Source: Pedobacter foliorum | GTDB taxonomy: Bacteria; Bacteroidota; Bacteroidia; Sphingobacteriales; Sphingobacteriaceae | Assembly: GCF_013266735.1 (NCBI RefSeq) | Contig: NZ_JABSNU010000005.1 | Coordinates: 62,001 to 126,000, forward strand | Direction of reading: 5' to 3' | Length of the DNA: 64,000 nt | Shown: positions 1-7,760 of the stretch, one piece after another | Numbering within the stretch: position 1 is the first letter of the stretch | Layout of the letters: every line of letters begins with the position of its first letter | The notes under the pieces: model-generated | Told to the model about the DNA's origin: nothing | Seen by the model: the letters and a program-made list of their open reading frames with translations, nothing else | Database searches by the model: none | Position numbers and translations under genes: made by a program

Positions 1-470
1 TTCCATGGGATAGCATGGACAAGGAGTTTATTGAAAAGCCTCAAAAATGGGATGCAAGGGGTATTAGCCGTTTCATGGTCTTTATTGGCCCAATTAGTTC
101 CATTTTTGATTATGCAACTTTTGCAGTCATGTTCTTTGTTTTTAAAGCGAACACTCCGGAACATCAAAGCCTGTTTCAATCGGGCTGGTTCATAGAGGGG
201 CTGCTCTCACAAACGTTGATTGTACACATGATCCGTACTCGTAAAGTTCCCTTTATTCAAAGCTGGGCAGCTGCACCGGTAGTGGCACTAACCAGTCTGA
301 TTATGATTGTTGGTATTTTACTGCCTTTTTCGCCCTTTGCAGCAGCACTTAAACTTCAGCCTCTGCCATTAAGCTATTTTCCATGGCTGGTTGGCATCCT
401 GTTTAGCTATTGCTTGCTTACTCAGATGGTTAAAAACTGGTTCATTAGAAAATTCAGCCAATGGCTTTAG
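1..470 (+). CDS. mgtA: Magnesium-translocating P-type ATPase, C-terminal part (5' truncated by window edge)
   Basis: The frame is open from base 3, so this is the 3' end of a gene that starts upstream. The visible 155 residues begin PWDSMD, continue through EKPQKWD and then FIGPISSIFDY. This pattern matches the last third of MgtA/MgtB (P3-type) Mg2+ import ATPases, where a short cytoplasmic loop leads into the final membrane helices. About four hydrophobic segments follow, fitting the last four helices. The phosphorylation (DKTGT) and nucleotide-binding domains lie outside the window, so activity cannot be judged. Stop is TAG at 468-470. No mgtC-like neighbour is visible. The family call is strong; MgtA versus MgtB is not resolved. 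Confidence 0.82.
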   Translation, partial: PWDSMDKEFIEKPQKWDARGISRFMVFIGPISSIFDYATFAVMFFVFKANTPEHQSLFQSGWFIEGLLSQTLIVHMIRTRKVPFIQSWAAAPVVALTSLIMIVGILLPFSPFAAALKLQPLPLSYFPWLVGILFSYCLLTQMVKNWFIRKFSQWL

Positions 471-610
471 GCTGATCAAAAGAAAAATTGGTAAAACCGA
501 AGAGGATGTCCAAAAGGTGGGTGTTTAGCATTTGATTATGCTTATCGTTGTTCTGAGAGCCTAGCATTGGAAAGAATGCAAAAAAGTAGTAATGATAATT
601 TTGTTTAATC

Positions 611-717
611 GGTCGTCATCCTGAATTCGTCATACCGGCGAAGGCCGGTATCAGGACCCCGCAAGAGAAAGAAAGCCTCGCTAGTGCGAGATACCGCTCT
701 TCAGCGGCATGACGACC
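611..717 (+). repeat. Palindromic REP-like element, copy A
   Basis: The ends are inverted repeats (ggtcgtcat at 611-619, atgacgacc at 709-717). The left part holds an internal hairpin, ATACCGGC-GAAG-GCCGGTAT. The centre carries a purine-rich loop with agagaaagaaagcc. About 66 bp of this copy recur in inverted orientation at 805-870. A related element with other arm sequences lies at 54861-55019. This looks like a dispersed non-coding palindrome family rather than a gene. Confidence 0.8.
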
Positions 718-756
718 GCTATATACAACGAGCAGAATAACCTCTTTGTCATTGGT

Positions 757-870
757 AATTCGTCATGCCGGCGAAGGCCGGTATCAGGACCCCGCATTAG
801 CAAGGCTTTCTTTCTCTTGCGGGGTCCTGATACCGGCCTTCGCCGGTATGACGAATTCAGAATGACGACC
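757..870 (-). repeat. Palindromic REP-like element, copy B (inverted relative to copy A)
   Basis: Two 40-bp arms (757-796 and 818-857) are complementary with one mismatch, around a 21-base loop. Each arm contains its own 8-bp CCGGC hairpin. The outer end continues to 870 with gacgacc, matching the start of copy A on the other strand. Copies A and B fill most of the 438-bp gap between the ATPase gene and the next gene. Nothing else was recognised in that gap. Confidence 0.82.
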
Positions 871-908
871 TAATCTTTTTGGACGCTCTCTTCTAAAAGA
901 CATTAAGG

Positions 909-1397
909 ATGAAAAAACGACTAAACTATACCTTAGGGTATATCCTCAGTGTTGGCTTTTGTATCTGTAAATCATTAGCAGCAACAGGTCAAACACCGCC
1001 AGCTCAGGCAGGTGATACAAAGATGGACATCGATATCATTACTATACCTTTCAAGATAAGGCCCGGAGTTAGGGGGCTTCCAACTCAGTTGAATGCAAAT
1101 TTAAGTACGGCCCTATATCTTGGGAAACGAAAAGAACTGCAGAACAGTGGGTATGGATATGGCGTATTTGCCGGACTGGGTTCAGTAACAATGAATCCTT
1201 ATGTAACCAGACAGGCAATTGATTATGAATATGACGGGTTTGTAGGTAGTGTAGGCATTGCCGGAATATACGATGCGAAACGTTTCAATGTTGGTTTAGC
1301 AATGGGGATTGATCACTTGATGGATAAGAACAAGGCGAAGTGGATTTACCAGCATCAGCCATGGGTGGGCATTTTATTTGGTATTAATTTGAATTGA
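909..1397 (+). CDS. Exported hypothetical protein, possible small beta-barrel
   Basis: This is a 162-aa protein of unrecognised family. Residues 1-25 look like a signal peptide (MKKRLNYTLGYILSVGFCIC then small residues). The mature part alternates aromatic and glycine residues (YGYGVFAGLGS, VGIAGIYDAKRFNVGLAMGID), which suggests beta-strands as in small outer-membrane barrel or glycine-zipper proteins. The ATG at 909 follows AAGG directly, so that start is plausible. The gene stands alone, ends 24 bp from the convergent CPBP gene, and is preceded by the palindromic repeats. Envelope localisation is inferred; function is unknown. Confidence 0.55.
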   Translation: MKKRLNYTLGYILSVGFCICKSLAATGQTPPAQAGDTKMDIDIITIPFKIRPGVRGLPTQLNANLSTALYLGKRKELQNSGYGYGVFAGLGSVTMNPYVTRQAIDYEYDGFVGSVGIAGIYDAKRFNVGLAMGIDHLMDKNKAKWIYQHQPWVGILFGINLN

Positions 1398-1421
1398 TAA
1401 GTTCCTTTTTTAGGGTTTGTG

Positions 1422-2222
1422 CTATTGTCTAGTTGTTTGTCCACATTTATAACAAGCGAATATTGCTAATCCCATAACTAGCAAATAGTAAATCATACCT
1501 GTTTGTTCTACTCTGGTTTCAGATCCTTTTTCTATTACAGCTGTATAGATACCTGTGTCATTTTTAAAACCCCAGAACCATTGCCCAAAGTTCCAGGCAA
1601 AGTGAAGCCCAATAGGTAAAGCAATACCTTTAGATTTAAGTGCTGCTAAACCGAATAGTACAGCTCCGGTACCTGAGCCTAAAATTGCCTGCCACCAGGT
1701 CATCCCGCCTAGTATATGTTCAACTATGAAAATAACGACTATAAATACCTGGGCTACCCAAGGACCGGCAACATAATTTATACTGCGCAGCGGGAATCCA
1801 CGAAAGGCAATTTCTTCTCTAAGGGCAATAAAGGCATACAATAACAAATTCAAACCAATAGGTGTAAAGCTCATCTGAGATGAAAGCGCTATACTCAAGT
1901 GCCCATTTAATGCAATTAAAAGAACCTGTAATGAGGCTAAAAACAACCCAATAATAAAGCCTATAGCTACACGGGATAGTGTTGAAACACCAGGGATTAC
2001 ACCTACATCTTTTAGCTGTAATCCCTCCCAGCGACAAAACAAAATTGTCAGTACAAATGAACCAAGAGCGGCAGAAGAAACTGTAAGTATCTGACCCCAA
2101 ATCAGAGGTAATTGTTTAGTTAGTCCTGATGATATGGCCATAAACGCCATACAAATTACCCAGAATAACAATACCCTACTTAAGGTGTATATCTTTTTGG
2201 TTGGTTTGTCCGGCTCTTTCAT
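1422..2222 (-). CDS. CPBP family intramembrane glutamic endopeptidase (Abi/CAAX-like)
   Basis: A 266-aa polytopic membrane protein with about seven hydrophobic helices. The family motifs are present: EExxxR at E136-R141 (EEIAFRG), a second element with E168-H169 (VEHIL), and HxxxN at H207-N211 (HFAWN). These residues form the active site of CPBP/Rce1-type intramembrane proteases. Bacterial members are often linked to peptide maturation, self-immunity or stress signalling. It lies 19 bp downstream of an ABC permease gene on the same strand, so it probably closes the ABC transporter operon. The substrate is unknown. A role in processing or resisting a peptide handled by the transporter is a context inference. 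Confidence 0.85.
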   Translation of the reverse strand: MKEPDKPTKKIYTLSRVLLFWVICMAFMAISSGLTKQLPLIWGQILTVSSAALGSFVLTILFCRWEGLQLKDVGVIPGVSTLSRVAIGFIIGLFLASLQVLLIALNGHLSIALSSQMSFTPIGLNLLLYAFIALREEIAFRGFPLRSINYVAGPWVAQVFIVVIFIVEHILGGMTWWQAILGSGTGAVLFGLAALKSKGIALPIGLHFAWNFGQWFWGFKNDTGIYTAVIEKGSETRVEQTGMIYYLLVMGLAIFACYKCGQTTRQ

Positions 2223-2241
2223 AAATCCTATAATTGTTCGT

Positions 2242-3015
2242 TTAACCTCTTTCAGGTAATCTGCAAATATCTCTAAAGCATAGTGTTATGAATATAATAA
2301 AACTAACAATAGAACTAATTGTTAATTTCAATAATGTTTCTGGATGGACCTTGAAATCAGTAAAGAACATTAAAAAAGAATACATGTATGGATAGTAAAT
2401 GATTTTATCCCAATCCATCAGAACAATACCCACTATCCAAAGTCCCATACCCACTCCAAGAGAGATCGCGAAATTCCTGAATCTTAAACTTAACCAGTAT
2501 TGGATACTCATAACAGCCAACAAACCAAGATACACTCTTGATGATATAGTGAGCATCATCATCCATGGTACCCCATTCCAGGGAAATACATATTTTGGAT
2601 TTATTTGACTGGTGAGCAATCCTGAAGCAACAATGGCTATGTTAAAAAGAACAAGGAAACTGAGCAGGAAGGTATGAATGACGATTACTTTTGAGAAAAA
2701 GATATCGGCAAATGTTCTGGGTAAGGCATAAACCTGTTTCCAGGTATGGTTGCGGTATTCAATCTGCACAATAAGGCTGGTCATTAGTATTCCATACAAT
2801 GGGAGTATGATTGCAGCTACATTTTTCCAGTTAAACCTTAAGAACATCAACCAAGGTTCAGGACTAAGTTTCCCTACCATCACATCAGGTCGTTGCATAC
2901 ATATGATGAAATTGATACCGGGAACAAAAATAGCCCCGAGAATAGTTAACCAAACGGCGGCTGTGCCTTTGGTTTTAAAAAATTCAGCTTTCATATTTAA
3001 ACAAAATCCTTTCAT
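2242..3015 (-). CDS. ABC-2 type transporter permease
   Basis: A 257-aa membrane protein with about six hydrophobic helices. It has the ABC-2 layout: a short cytoplasmic start (MKAEFFKTKGTAA), a long first helix, and a cytoplasmic loop with IEYRNHTWKQVYALP. That loop resembles the coupling region of lantibiotic-immunity and antibiotic-export permeases. The ATPase gene ends 1 bp upstream of the ATG at 3015, so the two are probably translationally coupled. An internal Met (MKAEFF) at 2994 is an alternative start. Substrate cannot be read from sequence. The LytTR system upstream and CPBP protease downstream suggest peptide or envelope-stress export, which is inferred. Confidence 0.8.
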   Translation of the reverse strand: MKGFCLNMKAEFFKTKGTAAVWLTILGAIFVPGINFIICMQRPDVMVGKLSPEPWLMFLRFNWKNVAAIILPLYGILMTSLIVQIEYRNHTWKQVYALPRTFADIFFSKVIVIHTFLLSFLVLFNIAIVASGLLTSQINPKYVFPWNGVPWMMMLTISSRVYLGLLAVMSIQYWLSLRFRNFAISLGVGMGLWIVGIVLMDWDKIIYYPYMYSFLMFFTDFKVHPETLLKLTISSIVSFIIFITLCFRDICRLPERG

Positions 3016-3016
3016 A

Positions 3017-3922
3017 TCATTCAGCTATAGTTTTCATAAAAAGCTCTTCCAGATCATGGTTTACCAATCTTAATTGATAAACCATAATTCCGCCTAAAGC
3101 CAGAGTTTGATTGATTTCTGCAATTTGCTGGTCATTCTTAAAAGCTATCCGAAGTGTATCTCCTACTAAGGTTGCCTTAAATCTGGTCGCCAATAAGTCT
3201 TTAGCTGCCTGGGCTGAATTTACTCTTGCTTCAATAAAAGAATGATTGGATTGTAAATGTTGCAATTCTATCAGACTTCCCTGAAATAAGAGCTTACCGT
3301 TATGAATAATACCAACATCGGATGCAATTTTTTCTACTTCTGAAAGTAGATGGCTAGAAATCAAGATCGTTTTATGGTGCTTCTGATTAAGGTGTTTAAG
3401 CAGTTCCCGGATTTCTATAATTCCGTTAGGATCAAGACCATTAGTAGGTTCATCCAAGATAAGTAGCTCTGGGTCATGAAGCAGTGCAAGTGCAATTGCC
3501 AGTCGTTGCTTCATTCCCAATGAATAGGCTCTTACCTTTTTATCAGCTGCGCCCGACAACCCGACTATGCCTAATACTTCTTTTATTCGGGTTGGTGAAA
3601 TGTTATAGGATAGGGCAAAAACCTCTAAGTTTTCATATCCGCTCAGGTGATGATATAAAGATGGTTGTTCAATTAGCGACCCAATTTTTTTGAGAATAGC
3701 GATTCTGTTATCGTTAATTCCCTTATCAAAAATCTTAATATTTGAGTTTCTGGTTTGAAGTAAACCAAGTAGTAGTTTTAGTGTGGTAGTTTTGCCTGCA
3801 CCGTTTGGCCCTAAAAAACCATAAATGCTCCCTGTAGGCACTTCAAGGTTTACATCAAATAGAACCTGCTCTTTAGATGAAAAGGCGTAATCAAGATTGG
3901 TTGTTTTAATTATTGTAGACAT
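3017..3922 (-). CDS. ABC transporter ATP-binding protein
   Basis: A 301-aa ATPase subunit with all core motifs: Walker A GPNGAGKT (38-45), signature YSLGMKQRL (about 133-141), Walker B LLILDEPTNGLDP, and the switch histidine in SSHLLSEVEKIASD. The C-terminal about 80 residues form the extra domain usual in ABC-2 exporters of the CcmA/BcrA type. It energises the permease encoded 1 bp downstream. The ATG at 3922 has a good Shine-Dalgarno (AGGA, 6 nt upstream). That site lies in one arm of an inverted repeat (3922-3930 / 3970-3978) that could mask it. The LytTR regulator gene ends 151 bp upstream. Confidence 0.92.
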   Translation of the reverse strand: MSTIIKTTNLDYAFSSKEQVLFDVNLEVPTGSIYGFLGPNGAGKTTTLKLLLGLLQTRNSNIKIFDKGINDNRIAILKKIGSLIEQPSLYHHLSGYENLEVFALSYNISPTRIKEVLGIVGLSGAADKKVRAYSLGMKQRLAIALALLHDPELLILDEPTNGLDPNGIIEIRELLKHLNQKHHKTILISSHLLSEVEKIASDVGIIHNGKLLFQGSLIELQHLQSNHSFIEARVNSAQAAKDLLATRFKATLVGDTLRIAFKNDQQIAEINQTLALGGIMVYQLRLVNHDLEELFMKTIAE

Positions 3923-3978
3923 TTTGTTCCTGCTTATGAGTTAAACACCGAAATCAATGGCTGATTTCTGGAACAAAA
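3922..3978 (-). promoter_or_regulatory. Inverted repeat that could mask the ribosome binding site of the ABC ATPase gene
   Basis: In the minus-strand leader, TTTTGTTCC (3978-3970) can pair with GGAACAAAA (3930-3922). The second arm contains the Shine-Dalgarno (AGGAAC) and touches the start codon. The 9-bp pairing would close a loop of about 39 nt. This is a structural reading only; no known riboswitch or leader-peptide class was recognised. Confidence 0.35.
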
Positions 3979-4026
3979 AAACAAGAAGGTAATTTAAAGC
4001 TGAAATAAAACTGGCAATGACCATAT

Positions 4027-4046
4027 TTTTACCGTTAACAGTAAAA
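4027..4046. promoter_or_regulatory. Near-perfect 20-bp palindrome between LytTR regulator and ABC genes
   Basis: TTTTACCGTTAACAGTAAAA is a palindrome broken by one base pair. It lies in the 151-bp gap upstream of the ABC operon. It contains GTTAAC, resembling the core of some LytTR targets (ACNGTTAA). It could be an operator for the ABC operon or a weak processing hairpin; no U-tract follows to make it a terminator. Confidence 0.35.
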
Positions 4047-4073
4047 TCAGCAAGCTAAATAAACAGCTAATAG

Positions 4074-4754
4074 TTAACTAATCCTTTTCATCAGCTCATC
4101 TCTAAACACATCGCCTATCGGAATCATTATTTCATCAATGTAAATATGATTTCGTTCAATACTTGTTATTTTATTAATAGAAACTACAAAAGACCTGTGA
4201 ACGCGAATGAATTCAGCGGAAGGTAATTTCTCAAGAATAGAATTGATAGTTAACAGTGTAGGAATCTTGCGCTTTAAAGTATTTATAGAAATAAAGTCTT
4301 TCATTCCTTCTATAAACAGAATTTCATGATGGTCGACCCGGAAAGTTTTATAATCAGATTTGACAAATAAACAATTTTGTTGATTCCTATTGTCTTTCTG
4401 ATTTAGTCTTTGTTGGGCTTTTTGAACTGCTTTTAAGAAACGTTCGAAAGGAATAGGTTTTATTAGATAATCAACGGCGTCTATTTCAAATGCTTCAGGA
4501 GCAAACTGCGAATAAGCAGTAGTAAAGATAATTAATGGTGGTTCCTTTAAAGACTGGACAAATTCAATTCCATTCATATCTGGCATATCAATATCCAAAA
4601 ATACCAGATCAATATGATCAGTTCCGAGTATTGCTAAAGATTCTAAGGGATTGGTAAACGTTTGAACTAATTGTACAAGAGGTAATCGGTCAACATAGTT
4701 TTCGATAATCTCTAAAGCTAGGAATTCATCATCTATGGCTATTGATCGTATCAT
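4074..4754 (-). CDS. LytTR family response regulator
   Basis: A 226-aa two-domain regulator. The receiver domain (1-120) has the acidic pair DDE at 8-10, phospho-acceptor D54 in VFLDIDMPDMNG, the conserved Thr in FTTAY and the Lys in YLIKP. The C-terminal LytTR DNA-binding domain (about 130-226) contains FIRVHRSFVVSINKI, typical of the family. The gene overlaps the histidine kinase gene by 4 bp (ATGA), so the two are translated together as one signalling unit. Its likely target is the ABC/CPBP operon immediately downstream, inferred from position. Confidence 0.92.
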   Translation of the reverse strand: MIRSIAIDDEFLALEIIENYVDRLPLVQLVQTFTNPLESLAILGTDHIDLVFLDIDMPDMNGIEFVQSLKEPPLIIFTTAYSQFAPEAFEIDAVDYLIKPIPFERFLKAVQKAQQRLNQKDNRNQQNCLFVKSDYKTFRVDHHEILFIEGMKDFISINTLKRKIPTLLTINSILEKLPSAEFIRVHRSFVVSINKITSIERNHIYIDEIMIPIGDVFRDELMKRIS

Positions 4755-5764
4755 AATTGTTGATGTTGTATAGTCATTGTGGCTGTAAAGTTGTTGTCCT
4801 CCTTTATAATTTCAAAGTGGCAGCACCCGGGATATAACAGATGTAATCTCCTTTCTAAATTTTGTAGCCCGATACCCCCAATTGCTTTCTTTTTGTTGCT
4901 TTTAATCTGATTACTTGTTTTGAAAACAAACGTTTCTTTTGTAATGCTTAACTCTAAGCTTAGCGGATCTGCACCATGTTTAAATACATTTTCTACCAAA
5001 GGAAGAAATAATAAAGGTTCAACGGTAATATTGCCGATCTCTCCTCTGACAGTTAGTAATTCTTTGTGCTCATCTTTACTTTTCAACCCATGTAAGGCAA
5101 TGTAGTCCTTTAGTATTTCTATTTCAATGGAAAGAGGTACCTGCTTATCACCTGTCTCATATAACAAATAACGCATGATCTTGGATATCTGCAATATGGT
5201 GCCTGGTGCCTGTGGTGAATTTTTTAGTGTTAAACTATAGAGGTTATTGAGGGCATTAAAAAAGAAATGTGGATTAATTTGAGATTTTAAGAAAGAGAGT
5301 TCTGTCTTAAGTTTTTCATTCTCCAGTTCCCGATCCCGATACTTTTGCTTAAACCAATCTACACTAAAGCGGATAACTATTGCCAATAATACAAACCAGC
5401 CATTACTGATTGCTCGTAAAAGAATTGGAAAAGAAGCAAAGATCTTGCTGGTCAGAAAGCCGGTATCCGAGAGCGGGAACTGGATAAATAAAAATAAGAC
5501 AGAGAATAGATATAGCAGCCCAAGGTTGGTTAGTATCCAGGTTATAGGCTTAATTTTTTTATAAATATTTGGCAATAAATAACTGAAGTTGATATAAAAG
5601 ATGATCGCCTGAAAAAAGATGCCCAAACCGTAATAAGTGATTAGCCTGTTTGAATTTGCACCTCTGTCATTCATACTATATACCAATACCAGATACATAC
5701 ACCATGCTATACTATGCAATAGTACCGGTAAGTATTTGTCTGTTTTTCCTTCTGTACTGATCAT
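4751..5764 (-). CDS. LytS-type sensor histidine kinase
   Basis: A 337-aa membrane kinase. About four hydrophobic segments fill residues 10-130 with almost no extracellular domain, so it probably senses a signal in or at the membrane. A short coiled-coil (RDRELENEKLKTELSFLK) leads to the His_kinase motif SQINPHFFFNALNN with H166. The ATPase domain follows (LPLVENVFKHG, then GIGLQNLERRL). A small membrane sensor next to an ABC-2 exporter resembles envelope- or peptide-stress modules, but the ligand is unknown. The last 4 bp overlap the LytTR regulator start. Confidence 0.9.
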   Translation of the reverse strand: MISTEGKTDKYLPVLLHSIAWCMYLVLVYSMNDRGANSNRLITYYGLGIFFQAIIFYINFSYLLPNIYKKIKPITWILTNLGLLYLFSVLFLFIQFPLSDTGFLTSKIFASFPILLRAISNGWFVLLAIVIRFSVDWFKQKYRDRELENEKLKTELSFLKSQINPHFFFNALNNLYSLTLKNSPQAPGTILQISKIMRYLLYETGDKQVPLSIEIEILKDYIALHGLKSKDEHKELLTVRGEIGNITVEPLLFLPLVENVFKHGADPLSLELSITKETFVFKTSNQIKSNKKKAIGGIGLQNLERRLHLLYPGCCHFEIIKEDNNFTATMTIQHQQL

Positions 5765-5891
5765 TTAATGCTATTTAATCATTTACCTGTGTTTTTAAAA
5801 ATCTTTCTGTTAAAGCACACAATTAAGCCTCCAACAGGTAGTTTTTTAGTGTAAATGAACGCTATGCATATCCCAACTATTCTGGAGAAAA

Positions 5892-5945
5892 TTGACCACT
5901 TGAAGTGAACCCCAAAAGTTTTTGACCACTTTTGGGGTTCACTTT
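5892..5945. repeat. 17-bp perfect inverted repeat with flanking direct repeats, resembling IS3-family ends
   Basis: Arms at 5903-5919 and 5928-5944 (aagtgaaccccaaaagt and its complement) are perfect around an 8-base loop. TTGACCACTT occurs twice, at 5892-5901 and 5922-5931. The AGTGAACCCCAAAAGTTTTTGACC pattern resembles terminal repeats of IS3/IS150-type elements, here joined with no transposase between them. A T-run at 5951-5958 could make it terminator-like for plus-strand transcripts, but no plus-strand gene precedes it. A degenerate IS footprint is the favoured reading. Confidence 0.5.
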
Positions 5946-6011
5946 ATAATTTTTTTTGAGGATCGCCCCTAATAAATAAGGTTGGTAAATCTCATCCTTG
6001 CTTTACAAAAT

Positions 6012-6515
6012 TTAAAAGCCTTGGGATTCTTCATAATTAGGGCCGTACATAGATGGTACTTTATTTCCCGTTACCCTAAGGTGTGAGATAAGCTCTCCGC
6101 GATGATGATACAAATGGTTATAAAGAAATCCTCTGATCACCTGAATTTTCGGCATTGGTGGCATAATTGGGTTACCTCCTGCAGACATTGTCCAGGTATT
6201 CATATACTGTGATTCATCAGAGTTTTCTATTACAGTCTTTGCACTTGCAACATTTTCTTCAAACTTTCCCAGTATGTTAGCGGCTTTGCTGATATCACCT
6301 TTGTCATATTTATAAGACCCCATATCAAATTCATCCTGGGCAAATGTAGGGCCATACCAGTTGTATACTTCGGCAATATGCGAAGCTAGCTGACCTACTG
6401 ACCAAAGATGTGGCTGTGGACGGTATTCTAAAGCACTGTCCGGAATCATTGATAATAACTTTCTTGTGTTTTCTGCTTCATGCAGGAATTCACCAATTAA
6501 TGCTTGTTTCATCAT
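6012..6515 (-). CDS. DinB/YfiT-fold putative metal-dependent enzyme
   Basis: A 167-aa soluble protein of the DinB superfamily (four-helix bundle). The usual metal-binding histidines are visible: H46 in LASHIAEVYNW, and H134/H138 in NHLYHHRGELI. The YRPQPHLWSVGQLASHI block is also characteristic. Family members include thiol (bacillithiol, mycothiol) transferases and many proteins of unknown substrate. There is no signal peptide, so it is probably cytoplasmic. Two adjacent ATG codons (6515 and 6512) can serve as start. It is monocistronic and its function cannot be narrowed from context. Confidence 0.85.
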   Translation of the reverse strand: MMKQALIGEFLHEAENTRKLLSMIPDSALEYRPQPHLWSVGQLASHIAEVYNWYGPTFAQDEFDMGSYKYDKGDISKAANILGKFEENVASAKTVIENSDESQYMNTWTMSAGGNPIMPPMPKIQVIRGFLYNHLYHHRGELISHLRVTGNKVPSMYGPNYEESQGF

Positions 6516-7048
6516 TTTTATAGTAATTTATTCAATATAAAGCTAAGGAATATTTCCCCGCGTTCATCCTAAAGTCAATTAAATTGTACGTGTGTATTTC
6601 GAGAAAAATGGGGTAGAGGATATTTGCTAATTATCGTCATCTGTCTATAGTTTAAGCTGATCACCAATTAAGGCCAAACTGGTTCTTGGTCACTTTTCTG
6701 CAAACTTCCGGCAAGTTGTAAAAGGACTGTAAAGCTTTAGGCGGATAAGACCCTTTGCTTGCACTGCCACAAAGTACACATTATGTACTGGATGGTTTTA
6801 TTTGGAAATTGAAAAGCAGCGAGGAAAAATAGCCCAAAACATCGGCTCGTTTTTTACGATAAACCGCTCTAATAACAGCTAAAATAACTTCTAAATGTTC
6901 TAATAGGTTTCCAAATACCCCACTTAAGGGCACGAAAAAAGGATGAAATACGACAATGATAATAGGGAACTTATTCTCATTGGCCATTCTAACCCGTTAG
7001 TGGTTTTTTTTATGTATTTTTAGTCAGTAGCTATAAGTAAAATTTTTG
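6516..7048. other. Intergenic region without recognised features
   Basis: This 533-bp spacer separates the DinB gene from the divergent LytTR regulator gene and must hold both promoters. No repeat, RNA gene or convincing coding sequence was recognised. A 68-codon minus-strand frame at 6781-6987 has no signal peptide, homology cue or good ribosome binding site. A weak CTAAC/GTTAG hairpin followed by a T-run lies near 6989-7010. Confidence 0.5.
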
Positions 7049-7759
7049 ATGACAAACGCTTTGACTTGCATTATTGTTGATGATAACTATTTGGATAGAC
7101 TTGCTATTGAGATAGAGTTGAAAAATCTTGATAATATAAAATCGCTGGGAAGTTTTGCAAATGCAATGGAGGCCCTCGAAACCATTAGGAATTACAAGCC
7201 GGATATTTTATTTCTTGATGTAGATATGCCTGATGTAAATGGTTTACAGCTTTTTAGAAATATTAATTCCTATACTCCTATATGCGTTATCATTTCATCT
7301 TATCCTGAATACGCAGTAGAGGGGTTTGAATTGAAGGTGTTCGATTATATTTTAAAGCCGTTAACTCCCGAACGTTTTGATGTGGCTATGAAACGTTTGT
7401 TTGATTTTATCCAGATCAGAGAAAAAGCAATGGCATATACCACGTTATTTGAGAACGAAAAAGTGGTTTTCAAAGAAGGGCATAATGTCATCTACTTAAA
7501 CATTCATGAGATCATTTATCTGGAGGCTTTTGGAGACTATACTAAAGTTGTCACCGGACTTAAGAGCTACCTAACGCTTGCTACTTTAACAAGTTTTCTT
7601 GAAGAACTTCCATCGGATAAATTTACCAGGATACACAGAAGCTATGCTATTGCCAGGGAAAGAATAAAGCTGATCTGTAATACATCAGTAGGGATTGGGG
7701 ATGTGAATTTACCTATTGGCAAAACTTATCGTTCCTTATTATCTCAAATTAAGCCCTGA
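7049..7759 (+). CDS. LytTR family response regulator (cassette 1 system)
   Basis: A 236-aa regulator. Receiver domain residues: DD at 11-12, phospho-acceptor D57 in LFLDVDMPDVNG, and the Lys in YILKPLTPERF. The LytTR DNA-binding domain (about 140-236) includes IIYLEAFGDYTKV and FTRIHRSYAIA. The ATG at 7049 is preferred over the TTG one codon upstream. The histidine kinase ATG lies 1 bp after this stop codon, so both are translated as a unit. The pair sits directly upstream of the collagen-like/TANFOR cassette, whose promoter carries 21-bp-spaced direct repeats suited to a LytTR dimer. Control of that cassette is the likely role. Confidence 0.92.
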   Translation: MTNALTCIIVDDNYLDRLAIEIELKNLDNIKSLGSFANAMEALETIRNYKPDILFLDVDMPDVNGLQLFRNINSYTPICVIISSYPEYAVEGFELKVFDYILKPLTPERFDVAMKRLFDFIQIREKAMAYTTLFENEKVVFKEGHNVIYLNIHEIIYLEAFGDYTKVVTGLKSYLTLATLTSFLEELPSDKFTRIHRSYAIARERIKLICNTSVGIGDVNLPIGKTYRSLLSQIKP

Positions 7760-7760
7760 T

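Noticed and set aside
5903-5958. Transcription terminator of the DinB gene
   Set aside because: The T-run is on the plus strand while the gene runs on the minus strand, and there is a gap between the stem and the T-run.
6781-6987. 68-codon minus-strand ORF in the DinB-LytTR gap
   Set aside because: It has no ribosome binding site, signal peptide or recognisable motif, and the region has no coding texture.
7716-7760. Upstream start for the TPR kinase
   Set aside because: It overlaps the regulator gene and displaces the signal peptide; ATG 7761 directly after the regulator stop fits better.
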